A stretch of DNA of 64,000 bases from Streptomyces pacificus (GTDB taxonomy: Bacteria > Actinomycetota > Actinomycetes > Streptomycetales > Streptomycetaceae). Both the position numbers and the translations under genes were made by a program. Shown here piece by piece: positions 55,401-64,000 of this stretch. The notes under the pieces were generated by a model, which worked only from the letters and a program-made list of their open reading frames with translations, did no database searches and was not told where the DNA came from. The stretch lies in the NCBI RefSeq assembly GCF_011766325.1, contig NZ_BLLG01000001.1:186001-250000 (forward strand). Reading direction: 5' to 3'. The stretch's first letter is position 1. Each line of letters starts with the position of its first letter.

Positions 55401-57251
55401 CTATCGACGGGTCTTCCGGTAGCCCAGGCCGTGTCCGGCCGGGTACAGCACCCGCGCCGGGTCGTCGGCGCGCGGTACCGGTACGGGAAGCCGGCCGCCG
55501 GGCTCCGCCCGGCCCGCGATCACCCGTACCGCGGCCCGCAGTTCGACGTCCGTCCAGCTGTATGTCGCGAGCGAGGCCGCGACACCGGCAGAGGTGGACT
55601 GCGACACGTCGTAGGGGTTGCGGATGGCCACCGTGACCACCGGGACCCCGGTGGCCGCCAGCCGGGACACCAGGGTGCGCTGCGGACTGGCCGCCGAGAC
55701 GTTGTAGGTGCCGATGACCACGACGTCCTTCCCGGCCGCGGCGGCCACCGCCGCCTCGATCCCGGCGGTCGTGGGCGTGATGCCGGTGGACAGTGCCGTG
55801 GCGGTGAAGCCTGCCTCGGTGAAGGCGTTCGCGAGCGTGCCGGTCGGGGGGCCGGTGGTCCCGGACGGGGAGGCGGGGTCGGCGCCGACCACCAGCACAC
55901 GGGGACGGCTGCGGTGGGAGAGCGGCAGCAGACCGGCCGGATCGGCGAGCAGGGTCGTGGTCTCCTCGGCGATCCGGTCGGCGGCCACCAGATGGGACCG
56001 CTTGCCCACGGTGCGGTCCACGTCTCCGCGGGTGACGAATGGGTCCCTGAACAGTCCCAGCTCGGACTTGAGCAGCAGAATGCGCAGGACCGATTCCTCG
56101 ACGCGCTGCTCGGTCAACTCGCCGCTGCGCACGGCCCGCAGGACGGCGTTCCAGGCGACGCCCAGGTCGGGTGGGTTGAGGAGCTGGTCGCAGCCGGCCT
56201 TCAGCGCCAGGACCGGAACCCGGTCGTCGCCGTACTTCTGCCGTACGCCCGCCATGTCGAGGGCGTCGGTGACGACGACCCCGTCGTAGCCGAGTTCCTC
56301 GCGCAGGATCCCCGTGAGGATGGGGCGGGAGAGCGTCGCCGGGTCCTCGCTCGGGTCGAGTGCCGGGACGACGATGTGCGCAGTCATGACGGAGCGGACG
56401 CCCGCGGCGATCGCGGCCCGGAACGGCGGGGCGTCGAGCTTCTCCCACTCCTCGCGGCTGTGGTGGATCGTCGGCAGCGAGTGGTGGCTGTCGGCCACGG
56501 TGTCGCCGTGGCCCGGGAAGTGCTTGGACGTCGCGGCGACGCCGGCGCGCTGGTAGCCCCGCACCTGGGAGGCGACCAGCCCGGCCACCGCCCGGGGGTC
56601 GGAGCCGAACGACCGTACGCCGATGACCGGGTTGGCCGGGTTGACGTTGACGTCGGCGACCGGCGCGTAGTTCTGCCGGATGCCCATCGCGGCCAGCTCG
56701 GCACCCGCGATCCGGGCGGCCTCCCGGGCGCCGGAACGCGATCCGCCCGCACCCAGTGCCATCGCGCCGGGCATGAGGGTGGCGGGCCTGCCCACCCGGG
56801 CGACGATGCCGTGCTCCTGGTCGGTCGAGACCAGCAGTGGGACGGGGGTGGGCTGAGCCAGGCCGGCGCGCTGGATCCCGTTGGAGAGTTCGGCGATCTG
56901 GTGCGGGTCACGGGTGTTGTGGGCCCAGGCGAAGTAGATGATGCCCCCGACGTGGTAGCGCCCGATCAGCTCGGCGGCCGTACGGACCCCGATCTCCCTG
57001 AGGTTGGCGTCGATGTCCGCCTGGTCGGGTGCGGTGGCGGAGTGCCCGTACACCCGCATCACGAAGAGCTGGCCGACCTTCTCCTCCAGACCCATCCGCG
57101 AGATGAGCCGCTGGAGACCGGCGCGGATGGCGCCGCGGTCGGCCGGGTCCGCGTGCGCGGGGCCGGAGGAGAGAGCCGCCACCGCCGCACCTGTGGCGGA
57201 GGCGGCGAGTACGGAACGTCTGGACGGAGCGGTCCGGTCGGGCACGGGCAT
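55401..57251 (-). CDS. Exported glycoside hydrolase family 3, beta-N-acetylhexosaminidase-like
   Basis: A 616-residue protein with a twin-arginine signal (PSRRSVLAASATGAAVAALS, cleavage near AHA). The GH3 barrel contains the NagZ-type motif KHFPGHGDTVADSHHSLP (catalytic acid-base His region) and the nucleophile Asp in DGVVVTDALDMAGVRQ. VGGIIYFAWAHNTRDPHQIA and LVSTDQEHGIVARVG are typical for the family; a second alpha/beta domain follows (VVIGTYNVSAASPQRTLVSR). Expected to cleave GlcNAc from cell-wall or chitin fragments outside the cell. The start is ATG at 57251. Confidence 0.92.
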   Translation of the reverse strand: MPVPDRTAPSRRSVLAASATGAAVAALSSGPAHADPADRGAIRAGLQRLISRMGLEEKVGQLFVMRVYGHSATAPDQADIDANLREIGVRTAAELIGRYHVGGIIYFAWAHNTRDPHQIAELSNGIQRAGLAQPTPVPLLVSTDQEHGIVARVGRPATLMPGAMALGAGGSRSGAREAARIAGAELAAMGIRQNYAPVADVNVNPANPVIGVRSFGSDPRAVAGLVASQVRGYQRAGVAATSKHFPGHGDTVADSHHSLPTIHHSREEWEKLDAPPFRAAIAAGVRSVMTAHIVVPALDPSEDPATLSRPILTGILREELGYDGVVVTDALDMAGVRQKYGDDRVPVLALKAGCDQLLNPPDLGVAWNAVLRAVRSGELTEQRVEESVLRILLLKSELGLFRDPFVTRGDVDRTVGKRSHLVAADRIAEETTTLLADPAGLLPLSHRSRPRVLVVGADPASPSGTTGPPTGTLANAFTEAGFTATALSTGITPTTAGIEAAVAAAAGKDVVVIGTYNVSAASPQRTLVSRLAATGVPVVTVAIRNPYDVSQSTSAGVAASLATYSWTDVELRAAVRVIAGRAEPGGRLPVPVPRADDPARVLYPAGHGLGYRKTRR

Positions 57252-57773
57252 TCCCTCCCTGAAGGAAACTTCCAGGGGTCACGAATATCTGGAAAATAAC
57301 TGCCGGTCAAGGGATGTGGACGGACGCGCGCCCGGCCGCCGGTCCGCCGCGCGCCCGGCCGCCGGTCCGCCGCGGGCCGGTCGTCCGCAGCGGAGGCGGA
57401 GTGCGGACCGTCCGTGCTGCGGAGGCGGGAAGGCGCCATCGGGGAGAGGGGCCGCCACCGGTGCTGGGAGGGGGCGCACCGGTGGCGGCGTGCCGCGGGC
57501 CGCAGGCGGCCGGGGAGGGAGTCGGCGATCGCAGCCCGCAGCGAGGGCCGACGACTCCGCTCTGCGGTGACTCGTCCACGGCACGGTCCTTGGACGACGC
57601 ACCCCCGTCCCGGGTTCCCCGCCCGGGCGGGGTTTCCCGGGTCGGCACGGGGGCCGAACAGGGGTGGCACGGAACGGGAAGGGGCAGCCGTCCACGGACC
57701 GTGCCGTGGACGCCGTACGCGAGGTTTTCCACAGGCCCGGCATGTTGTCCGAGCGGGGCGGTAGCGTCGTCGC
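57252..57773. other. Intergenic region between GH3 and recD2
   Basis: About 520 bases without a gene. A 23-base unit containing CGCCCGGCCGCCGGTCCGCC occurs twice between 57330 and 57375, and CCGTGGACG/CGTCCACGG words recur near 57575-57715. The recD2 start lies in a normal Streptomyces leader. Confidence 0.55.
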
Positions 57774-60002
57774 ATGTCCAATCTGGCAGTGCTCGAAGGG
57801 GTCCTGGAGCGGATCACCTACGCCAACGAGGAGAACGGCTACACCGTCGCCCGGGTCGACACCGGCCGCGGCAGCTCCGACCTCCTCACGGTGGTCGGCT
57901 CGCTCCTCGGTGCGCAGCCGGGGGAATCACTGCGGATGGAGGGCCGCTGGGGCTCCCACCCGCAGTACGGCAAGCAGTTCGCCGTCGAGAACTACACCAC
58001 CGTCCTGCCCGCCACGGTCCAGGGCATCCGGCGCTATCTCGGCTCCGGTCTGATCAAGGGCATCGGGCCGAGGATCGCCGAGCGCATCGTCGACCACTTC
58101 GGCGCCGGCACCCTCGACGTCATCGAGCGGGAGCCGGGCAGGCTCGTCGAGGTCCCGGGCCTCGGCCCCAAGCGCACCAGAATGATCGGTGTCGCCTGGG
58201 AGGAGCAGAAGGCCATCAAGGAGGTCATGGTCTTCCTCCAGGGAGTGGGGGTCTCCACGTCCATCGCCGTGCGGATCTACAAGAAGTACGGGGACGCCTC
58301 GATCTCCGTCGTCCGCAACCAGCCGTACCGGCTCGCCGCGGATGTCTGGGGCATCGGGTTCCTCACCGCCGACCGGATCGCCCAGGCCGTGGGCATACCC
58401 CACGACAGCCCGGACCGGGTCAAGGCCGGTCTGCAGTACGCACTCTCCCAGTCCACCGACCAGGGGCACTGCTACCTCCCGGAGGAGAGGCTGATCGCGG
58501 ACTCCGTGAAGCTCCTCCAGGTCGACACCGGCCTGGTCATCGACTGCCTTGCCGAGCTGGCTGCCGGGGAGGAGGGGGTCGTCAGGGAGCAGGTCCCCTC
58601 GCCGGAGGGCGGGGAACCGGTCACCGCTGTCTATCTGGTGCCCTTCCACCGCGCCGAGTTGTCCCTGGCCGCCCAGTTGAGCCGGCTGCTGCGCACGGAC
58701 GAGGACCGTATGCCGGCCTTCCAGAGTGTGGCCTGGGACAAGGCGCTGGCCTGGCTCGCCGACCGCACGGGGGCGGAGCTGGCGCCGGAGCAGGAGCAGG
58801 CCGTCCGGCTCGCCCTCGCCCGGAAGGTGGCCGTTCTGACCGGCGGTCCCGGCTGCGGCAAGTCGTTCACGGTCCGCTCCATCGTCGAGCTCGCCCGGGC
58901 CAAGAAGGCCAAGGTGGTCCTCGCGGCGCCCACCGGCAGGGCGGCCAAGCGGCTGGCCGAGCTCACCGGCGCCGAGGCGTCCACCGTGCACCGGCTCCTG
59001 GAGCTGAAGCCGGGCGGTGACGCGGCCTACGACAGGGACCGGCCGCTCGACGCCGACCTGGTGGTGGTCGACGAGGCCTCCATGCTGGACCTGCTGCTCG
59101 CCAACAAGCTCGTGAAGGCCGTGGCGCCCGGCGCCCATCTGCTGCTCGTGGGCGATGTGGACCAGCTCCCGAGCGTCGGCGCCGGGGAGGTCCTCAGCGA
59201 TCTCCTCGCCGACGGCAGCCCGGTGCCCTGCGTCCGGCTCACCCGCATCTTCCGGCAGGCCCAGCAGTCGGGAGTGGTCACCAACGCCCACCGCATCAAC
59301 TCCGGAGCCCAGCCCCTCACCCAGGGCCTGAGTGACTTCTTCCTCTTCGTCGAGGACGACACCGAGGAGGCGGGCCGGCTGACCGTCGACGTGGCCGCCA
59401 GACGGGTCCCGGCGCGCTTCGGGCTGGACCCGCGGCGCGATGTGCAGGTCCTGGCGCCCATGCACCGGGGGCCCGCAGGAGCGGGCACCCTGAACGGACT
59501 GCTGCAGCAGGCGATCACCCCCGCCCGCCCCGATGTGCCCGAGAAGCGCGTTGGCGGCCGGGTCTTCCGTGTCGGCGACAAGGTCACTCAGATTCGCAAC
59601 AACTACGAAAAGGGAGAGAACGGAGTCTTCAACGGCACGGTCGGCGTCGTGACCTCGCTCCATCCGGTCGACCAGCGGCTGACGGTGCTGACGGACGAGG
59701 ACGAGGAGGTGCCGTACGACTTCGACGAGCTCGATGAGCTCGCCCATGCCTACGCCGTCACGATCCACCGCTCGCAGGGCAGTGAGTATCCGGCCGTGGT
59801 GATCCCGGTCACCACCGGGGCCTGGATGATGCTCCAGCGGAATCTGCTCTACACGGCCGTCACCAGGGCGCGGAAGCTGGTTGTGCTGGTCGGATCCCGG
59901 AGGGCGATAGGGCAGGCGGTCCGTACCGCCTCGGCGGGCCGGCGCTTTACCGCGCTCGATCACAGACTGACAGGTGGAGGCTTCGTGGGAAAGATCACCT
60001 GA
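57774..60002 (+). CDS. recD2: ATP-dependent DNA helicase RecD2
   Basis: A 742-residue SF1B helicase of the RecD2 type (not part of a RecBCD complex). It begins MSNLAVLEGVLERITYANEE with the OB-like N-domain, then helix-hairpin-helix repeats (GIGPRIAERIVDHFG, VPGLGPKRTRM). Walker A is GGPGCGKSFT with Lys363; LLLVGDVDQLPSVGAGEV and VVVDEASMLDLLLANKLV follow. HRSQGSEYPAVVIPVTTGAW and LLYTAVTRARKLVVLVGS are motifs V/VI. These proteins unwind DNA 5' to 3' and contribute to genome stability. The length matches the family. Confidence 0.95.
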   Translation: MSNLAVLEGVLERITYANEENGYTVARVDTGRGSSDLLTVVGSLLGAQPGESLRMEGRWGSHPQYGKQFAVENYTTVLPATVQGIRRYLGSGLIKGIGPRIAERIVDHFGAGTLDVIEREPGRLVEVPGLGPKRTRMIGVAWEEQKAIKEVMVFLQGVGVSTSIAVRIYKKYGDASISVVRNQPYRLAADVWGIGFLTADRIAQAVGIPHDSPDRVKAGLQYALSQSTDQGHCYLPEERLIADSVKLLQVDTGLVIDCLAELAAGEEGVVREQVPSPEGGEPVTAVYLVPFHRAELSLAAQLSRLLRTDEDRMPAFQSVAWDKALAWLADRTGAELAPEQEQAVRLALARKVAVLTGGPGCGKSFTVRSIVELARAKKAKVVLAAPTGRAAKRLAELTGAEASTVHRLLELKPGGDAAYDRDRPLDADLVVVDEASMLDLLLANKLVKAVAPGAHLLLVGDVDQLPSVGAGEVLSDLLADGSPVPCVRLTRIFRQAQQSGVVTNAHRINSGAQPLTQGLSDFFLFVEDDTEEAGRLTVDVAARRVPARFGLDPRRDVQVLAPMHRGPAGAGTLNGLLQQAITPARPDVPEKRVGGRVFRVGDKVTQIRNNYEKGENGVFNGTVGVVTSLHPVDQRLTVLTDEDEEVPYDFDELDELAHAYAVTIHRSQGSEYPAVVIPVTTGAWMMLQRNLLYTAVTRARKLVVLVGSRRAIGQAVRTASAGRRFTALDHRLTGGGFVGKIT

Positions 60003-60170
60003 CTCTTCCGGAACCGGGGCGAAGGGGGCAGGATGGGCGAGCTGGGCGGCACTGAGTGCCGCCAACCGGGCTAATGGTCGACCCCGAGTGCACTCTCCTC
60101 AGCCAAATGGGGGATGGTAGAGACAGTCAGGGCACCTCGAAGAAGAGGCACTACGTCGGTGAGGGATGAC

Positions 60171-61460
60171 GTGAGCGACAACTCTGTAGTACTGCGGTTC
60201 GCGGACGGTGAATACACCTATCCGGTGGTCGAGAGCACCGTCGGCGACCAGGGCTTCGACATCGGGAAGCTCCGGGCGCAGACCGGTCTGGTGACCCTGG
60301 ACAGCGGTTACGGCAACACCGCGGCCTACAAGTCCGCGATCACCTACCTCGACGGCGAGCAGGGCATCCTGCGCTACCGCGGCTACCCCATCGAACAGTT
60401 GGCCGAGCGCTCCAGCTTCCCTGAGGTGGCCTACCTGCTGATCAACGGTGAGCTGCCCACCGTGGACCAGCTCGCTGCGTTCCGGGGCGAGATCACCCAG
60501 CACACGCTGCTGCACGAGGACGTCAAGCGCTTCTTCGACGGCTTCCCGCGCGACGCCCACCCGATGGCCATGCTGTCGTCCGTGGTCAGCGCCCTCTCGA
60601 CGTTCTACCAGGACAGCCACAACCCGTTCGACGAGGAGCAGCGCCACCTCTCGACGATCCGGCTGCTGGCGAAGCTCCCGACGATCGCCGCCTACGCCTA
60701 CAAGAAGTCGATCGGCCACCCGTTCGTCTACCCGCGCAACGACCTCGGCTATGTCGAGAACTTCCTGCGGATGACCTTCTCGGTCCCGGCGCAGGAGTAC
60801 GAGCCGGACCCGGTCGTCGTGGCCGCCCTGGACAAGCTGCTCATCCTGCACGCGGACCACGAGCAGAACTGCTCGACGTCCACCGTGCGCCTGGTCGGCT
60901 CCTCCCAGGCGAACATGTTCGCCTCCATCTCCGCCGGCATCTCCGCCCTGTGGGGCCCCCTGCACGGCGGCGCCAACCAGTCCGTGCTGGAGATGCTCGA
61001 GGGCATCGCCGCCGACGGCGGCGATGTCGACACCTTCATCCGCAAGGTCAAGAACAAGGAGGACGGCGTCCGCCTGATGGGCTTCGGCCACCGGGTCTAC
61101 AAGAACTTTGACCCCCGCGCCAAGATCATCAAGGCTGCCGCCCACGATGTGCTCTCCGCCCTGGGCAAGTCCGACGAGCTGCTGGACATCGCCCTCAAAC
61201 TGGAGGAGCACGCGCTCTCCGACGACTACTTCGTCGAGCGCAAGCTGTACCCGAACGTCGACTTCTACACCGGTCTGATCTACCGGGCCATGGGTTTCCC
61301 GACCGAGATGTTCACCGTGCTCTTCGCCCTCGGCCGGCTCCCGGGCTGGATCGCCCAGTGGCACGAGATGATCAAGGAGCCGGGTTCCCGTATCGGCCGC
61401 CCGCGCCAGATCTACACCGGTGAGGTGCTGCGGGACTTCGTCCCCGTCGAGGCCCGCTGA
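60171..61460 (+). CDS. gltA: Citrate synthase (type II)
   Basis: A 429-residue TCA-cycle enzyme joining oxaloacetate and acetyl-CoA. The catalytic residues are visible: GANQSVLEMLEGIAADGGDV with HGGAN, the His in LMGFGHRVYKNFDPRAKIIK, and Asp in NVDFYTGLIYRAMGFPTEMF. The GTG at 60171 has GAGGG five bases upstream (MSDNSVVLRFADGEYTYPVV); a GTG four codons earlier is open. The 429-residue length agrees with my memory of the S. coelicolor enzyme, where it is also called citA. A strong hairpin follows. Confidence 0.96.
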   Translation: MSDNSVVLRFADGEYTYPVVESTVGDQGFDIGKLRAQTGLVTLDSGYGNTAAYKSAITYLDGEQGILRYRGYPIEQLAERSSFPEVAYLLINGELPTVDQLAAFRGEITQHTLLHEDVKRFFDGFPRDAHPMAMLSSVVSALSTFYQDSHNPFDEEQRHLSTIRLLAKLPTIAAYAYKKSIGHPFVYPRNDLGYVENFLRMTFSVPAQEYEPDPVVVAALDKLLILHADHEQNCSTSTVRLVGSSQANMFASISAGISALWGPLHGGANQSVLEMLEGIAADGGDVDTFIRKVKNKEDGVRLMGFGHRVYKNFDPRAKIIKAAAHDVLSALGKSDELLDIALKLEEHALSDDYFVERKLYPNVDFYTGLIYRAMGFPTEMFTVLFALGRLPGWIAQWHEMIKEPGSRIGRPRQIYTGEVLRDFVPVEAR

Positions 61461-61979
61461 GACCGCCCGGGCCCCGGCCCGCGGTCCCGGCGGGACAGGC
61501 CCTTCGCGGGCCCTGTGCGGCGAGAAGCGCCCCGCTGCCGATCCCCCCACGGGTCGGCAGGCGGGGCGCTTCCCATATCCCCGGTGCGGATTCCCCCCAC
61601 GGGATCCGGCCGGGCGTCTGCTGGTGTCCAGCAGAAGCTCCTCGCGAGGCGGTCTGCCGGGGTACGCATCCACGGGAGGGCCGCTCAAAGCCTCCCGGTC
61701 GTACGTGCCCCGGCCAGCGCTTGCCTGGGACGTCCCCCAAGACGTCCCATGAGCGTCCCCCAAGACGCTCTGGCATCGCCCACTTAGACTCGCGGAGAGC
61801 CCGAATGGTTACCCAGGAACACCTGTGATCTGGGTCTCCTTGTGAAGGTCCTGTGTGCCACGTGAAGGATCGCAGACGCAGCCTCCCGCTGGCCATGGAA
61901 ACGGACGAGTAGCTCGCGGCAATTCCGGCGGCCGCGGGATCCGCGCCCCGGGGCGGGTGGCCGCGGAGCGCACCCGAGG
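61461..61979. other. Intergenic region after citrate synthase
   Basis: About 520 bases with no gene. It contains the terminator at 61525-61571 and two copies of CGTCCCCCAAGACG (61731-61744 and 61754-61767), each inside a larger palindrome-like context. Nothing else is recognisable. Confidence 0.6.
61525..61571 (+). terminator. Citrate synthase terminator
   Basis: Bases 61527-61541 pair with 61554-61569 (one bulged G), forming a long G+C-rich hairpin about 65 bases after the stop. Confidence 0.8.
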
Positions 61980-62285
61980 TCAGGCCCGCCCGGCGAACTC
62001 GTACCCGGCCTCGTCGACGGCCGCGCGTATGGCGGCCTCATCGAGCGGGGTGGCCGAGACCACGGTGACCCGCCCGCTCGCGGCGAGGGCCTGCACGGAA
62101 CTGACGCCCGCGATCGCGGAGATCTCCTCGGACACGGCACCCTCGCAGTGGCCGCATGTCATGCCCTTCACCAGGTAGACCGCGGAGGCCTCGGCGGTCC
62201 CGCCCTTTGCCGTGTCGGCGGCCGCGCCGTCGCTGCTGCGGGAGCCGGTGGCCCCGATGGTGCCGGTGTTCGTCTCGGCGGTCAT
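61980..62285 (-). CDS. copZ: Heavy-metal-associated domain protein, CopZ-like copper chaperone
   Basis: A 101-residue protein with a ~33-residue Gly/Thr/Ala-rich N-terminal tail and one HMA ferredoxin-like domain. The metal motif is GMTCGHCEGAVSEEISAIAG (MxCxxC), followed by VTVVSATPLDEAAIRAAVDE and AGYEFAG. It would carry Cu(I) in the cytoplasm to a P-type ATPase. ATG at 62285 with AGGAG eight bases upstream. A CsoR-type operator lies upstream; no copper ATPase or csoR is within the window. Confidence 0.93.
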   Translation of the reverse strand: MTAETNTGTIGATGSRSSDGAAADTAKGGTAEASAVYLVKGMTCGHCEGAVSEEISAIAGVSSVQALAASGRVTVVSATPLDEAAIRAAVDEAGYEFAGRA

Positions 62286-62684
62286 GGCGTTCTCCTCTTC
62301 GCGGATCTGTCGCATGCGTGGTCGTCTTGCGGGGCGACGCCCTGTCGTGCGCCGAACCCGTGGTGCACACCGGGGTCGGTCGCGGCGGCGCCGGGCCTTC
62401 CCCCCGAGATTATACCCCTGGGGGGTATCTAGGCGAGTGCTCCCCGCCCGGCCGGGCGCACGGGCCGTCCCCCGCTCGGCCGCGCGGGCCCGCGGTGGGA
62501 GGGCGCGTCGCGCCACCGGTGAGGGTTCGGCCTTGCGTCAAGCAGGCGTCCTGCTCCTCCCCGCCTGGGTGGCGGCGCGACTCCGGTCCCGTCGGTTACG
62601 GGGCCCGGGCCCGGGGTCGGGGTCGGTCGCGGCGGCGGTCCCGGCGGCGGTCCCGGCCCGGCCCCGGGGGCGCGGGTCCATGCC
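62286..62684. other. Upstream region of the copper chaperone
   Basis: About 400 bases, no gene. Contains the CsoR-like site at 62411-62430; the rest is G+C-rich with repeated GGTCGGGGTC-type words near 62605-62665. Confidence 0.6.
62411..62430. promoter_or_regulatory. CsoR-type copper operator
   Basis: TATACCCCTGGGGGGTATCT contains ATACCCC and GGGGTAT arms, the hallmark of CsoR boxes. It lies about 130 bases upstream of the copper chaperone ATG. Confidence 0.8.
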
Positions 62685-62882
62685 TCACCTTCTGCCTCCC
62701 CTGTTGCCCGGGCGGTTCGCCACCCAGGCCCGGATGGTGTCGGCGTACCAGTAGGGCTTGCCCGCCTCCACATGGTCCGGCGGAGGCAGGAGGCCGTGCT
62801 TGCGGTACGAACGCACCGTGTCCGGCTGCACCTTGATGTGCGCCGCGATGTCCTTGTAGGACCAGAGTCTTCTGTCCGTCAT
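62685..62882 (-). CDS. Small helix-turn-helix protein (MerR/AlpA-like)
   Basis: A 65-residue protein that is almost entirely a winged-helix DNA-binding motif: WSYKDIAAHIKVQPDTVRSY and RKHGLLPPPDHVEAGKPYWY, with TIRAWVANRPG. This is the layout of excisionase/AlpA and short MerR-like proteins common in Streptomyces. The ATG at 62882 has GGGAGG eight bases upstream. No integrase or other mobile gene is nearby, so a chromosomal regulatory role is likelier than excision. Target unknown. Confidence 0.8.
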   Translation of the reverse strand: MTDRRLWSYKDIAAHIKVQPDTVRSYRKHGLLPPPDHVEAGKPYWYADTIRAWVANRPGNRGGRR

Positions 62883-63111
62883 CTGTGGCACCTCCCTGCC
62901 CGCGCCTCAGCGGCGGCCTGGGGAGCCGTCGGGGGGCTGCGGCGCGGGTGCTGGCGATCGCTCAGCCCGTGCTCGTTCAACGACGCAGAGTGACGGCAGG
63001 GGAGGGGCTGTCGATGTCCTGTGACGGAAGGTCCGCGTAACGGAGACATATGTGACACGGGAGCGCCCGCCCGTGACACGGCGGGGCCGAGCGGGCCGCG
63101 GTGCGCGGGGG

Positions 63112-64000
63112 TCAGGCGCCGCAGGAGCGGAGGAAGCGCCGGGTGCGCTCGGCGATGGGGAAGGGCTTGTCCGGAGGGCAGGGGTACATGTCCTGCTCGA
63201 CGATGGCGAAGAGTTCGGCGTCGAGGCGCCGGGCGGCGGCCAGTACCGGCTCCAGTGCGGGTACTCCGGAGGGCGGTTCGCACATCACCCCGCGCGCCAC
63301 CGCGGGGCCGAACGGCACCTCGTCCGCCATCACGCCGGCGAGGACGTCCGGGTCCACCTGCTTCAGATGGAGGTAGCCGATCCGCTCTCCGTAGGTCTCG
63401 ATGAGCCGCACGCTGTCGCCGCCGCAGTAGGCGTAGTGGCCGGTGTCCAGGCAGAGCGAGACCAGGTCCGCGTCGGTCGCGTCGAGGAACCGGCCGACGT
63501 TCTCCTCGCTGTCGATATGGGTGTCCGCGTGGGGGTGGACCACGATCCTCAGCCCGAACCGGTCGCCCACCTCCCGCCCCAGGCGCTCGGTCTGGCGGGT
63601 GAGCTGGCGCCACTGCCCGGGTGTGAGGGTCCTGTCCTCCAGTACCTCGCCGGTCCTGTCGTCGCGCCAGAAGGACGGGATGACGACGAGGTGCTCCGCG
63701 CCCATCGCGCGGGTGAGGGCGGCGATATCGGACACATGGGCCCAGGTCTCCTCCCACACGGCCGGGCCGTGGTGCAGCCCGGTGAAGACCGTGCCGGCCG
63801 ACACCCGCAGTCCCCGGGAGGAGGTCTCCTCGGCCAGTCGTGCGGGGTCCGTGGGGAGGTAGCCGTACGGGCCGAGCTCGATCCACTCGTACCCGGCCCG
63901 TGCCACTTCGTCGAGAAAGCGCCGCCAGGGGACCTGCCGGGGGTCGTCGCGGAACCACACCCCCCAGGAGTCCGGGGCCGACCCGATGCGGATGCGGTGG
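63112..64000 (-). CDS. Sugar phosphate isomerase/epimerase family protein (partial, start outside window)
   Basis: A TIM-barrel protein of the xylose-isomerase-like (AP endonuclease 2) superfamily, also related to inositol-catabolism IolE/IolH. The open frame reaches the right edge (RIRIGSAPDSWGVWFRDDPR), so the N-terminus is missing by only a few residues. Metal-binding motifs are visible: DRFGLRIVVHPHADTHIDSE, DLVSLCLDTGHYAYCGGDSV (DTGH), GYLHLKQVDPDVL and AIVEQDMYPCPPDKP (Glu). The substrate is unknown; an inositol or sugar role fits the family. Confidence 0.9.
   Translation of the reverse strand, partial: HRIRIGSAPDSWGVWFRDDPRQVPWRRFLDEVARAGYEWIELGPYGYLPTDPARLAEETSSRGLRVSAGTVFTGLHHGPAVWEETWAHVSDIAALTRAMGAEHLVVIPSFWRDDRTGEVLEDRTLTPGQWRQLTRQTERLGREVGDRFGLRIVVHPHADTHIDSEENVGRFLDATDADLVSLCLDTGHYAYCGGDSVRLIETYGERIGYLHLKQVDPDVLAGVMADEVPFGPAVARGVMCEPPSGVPALEPVLAAARRLDAELFAIVEQDMYPCPPDKPFPIAERTRRFLRSCGA

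Noticed and set aside
57927..60065. A 712-codon open frame antisense to recD2
   Set aside because: Low-complexity Gly/Val/Leu/Asp translation and complete overlap with a motif-rich helicase gene.
62685..62882. The small HTH protein considered as an excisionase of an integrated element
   Set aside because: No integrase, replication gene, tRNA or direct-repeat attachment site lies nearby.

Overview
The window is high-G+C actinobacterial DNA and reads as a Streptomyces chromosome. It carries adpA with its bldA-dependent TTA codon followed by orn, a complete desferrioxamine locus with DmdR-type iron boxes, a WhiJ-like HTH/DUF397 pair, Tat-dependent lipoproteins, and many GTG starts with 4-base start/stop overlaps. 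From memory, the gene order matches the S. coelicolor SCO2736-SCO2793 neighbourhood, with local insertions. No database could be searched.

Layout. 0-3.6 kb: the tail of an unknown gene, a TPR regulator, two conserved Streptomyces proteins (one a spermidine-synthase-like methyltransferase) and tRNA-His. 4.3-7.1 kb: orn, adpA and a small membrane protein on the minus strand; adpA has a one-base frame break exactly where its AraC-type DNA-binding domain begins. 7.7-11 kb: a universal stress protein, glmS and a small conserved protein. 11.5-19 kb: desE-desF and desA-desB-desC-desD, each transcription unit preceded by an iron box, covering desferrioxamine synthesis, uptake and reduction. 19.2-25.8 kb: a leucine/isovalerate catabolic operon (acyl-CoA dehydrogenase, HMG-CoA lyase, biotin-dependent carboxylase subunits) divergent from a TetR gene, with two palindromic operators between them.

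25.9-32.5 kb: a conserved protein, then a two-gene cassette (alpha-oxoamine synthase plus FAD monooxygenase) that looks like a small undescribed biosynthetic unit, then a thioesterase and a second acyl-CoA dehydrogenase. 32.9-36 kb: accessory genes, comprising an orphan AAA ATPase, an HTH regulator with DUF397, and two small overlapping genes. 36.6-40.7 kb: three exported proteins, namely an M1 metallopeptidase, a GH25 muramidase and a Tat lipoprotein with a class V aminotransferase fold. 40.9-45.8 kb: a PucR regulator divergent from an agmatinase-family ureohydrolase and a thiamine-diphosphate enzyme, suggesting guanidino-compound catabolism.

46.3-49.2 kb: a tightly overlapping operon of a small WXG-like protein, a DUF1023 alpha/beta hydrolase and a lipoprotein. 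49.5-53.4 kb: a double-length fused ABC exporter. 53.9-57.3 kb: a small exported protein, a lipoprotein and an exported GH3 hydrolase. 57.8-61.5 kb: recD2 and citrate synthase. 61.98-64 kb: a copper chaperone downstream of a CsoR-type operator, a small HTH protein and the start-truncated end of a TIM-barrel isomerase.

A theme across the window is in-frame simple-repeat expansion in protein linkers (the TPR regulator, DesC, the carboxylase alpha subunit, PucR and the ABC exporter), together with similar short tandem repeats between genes.
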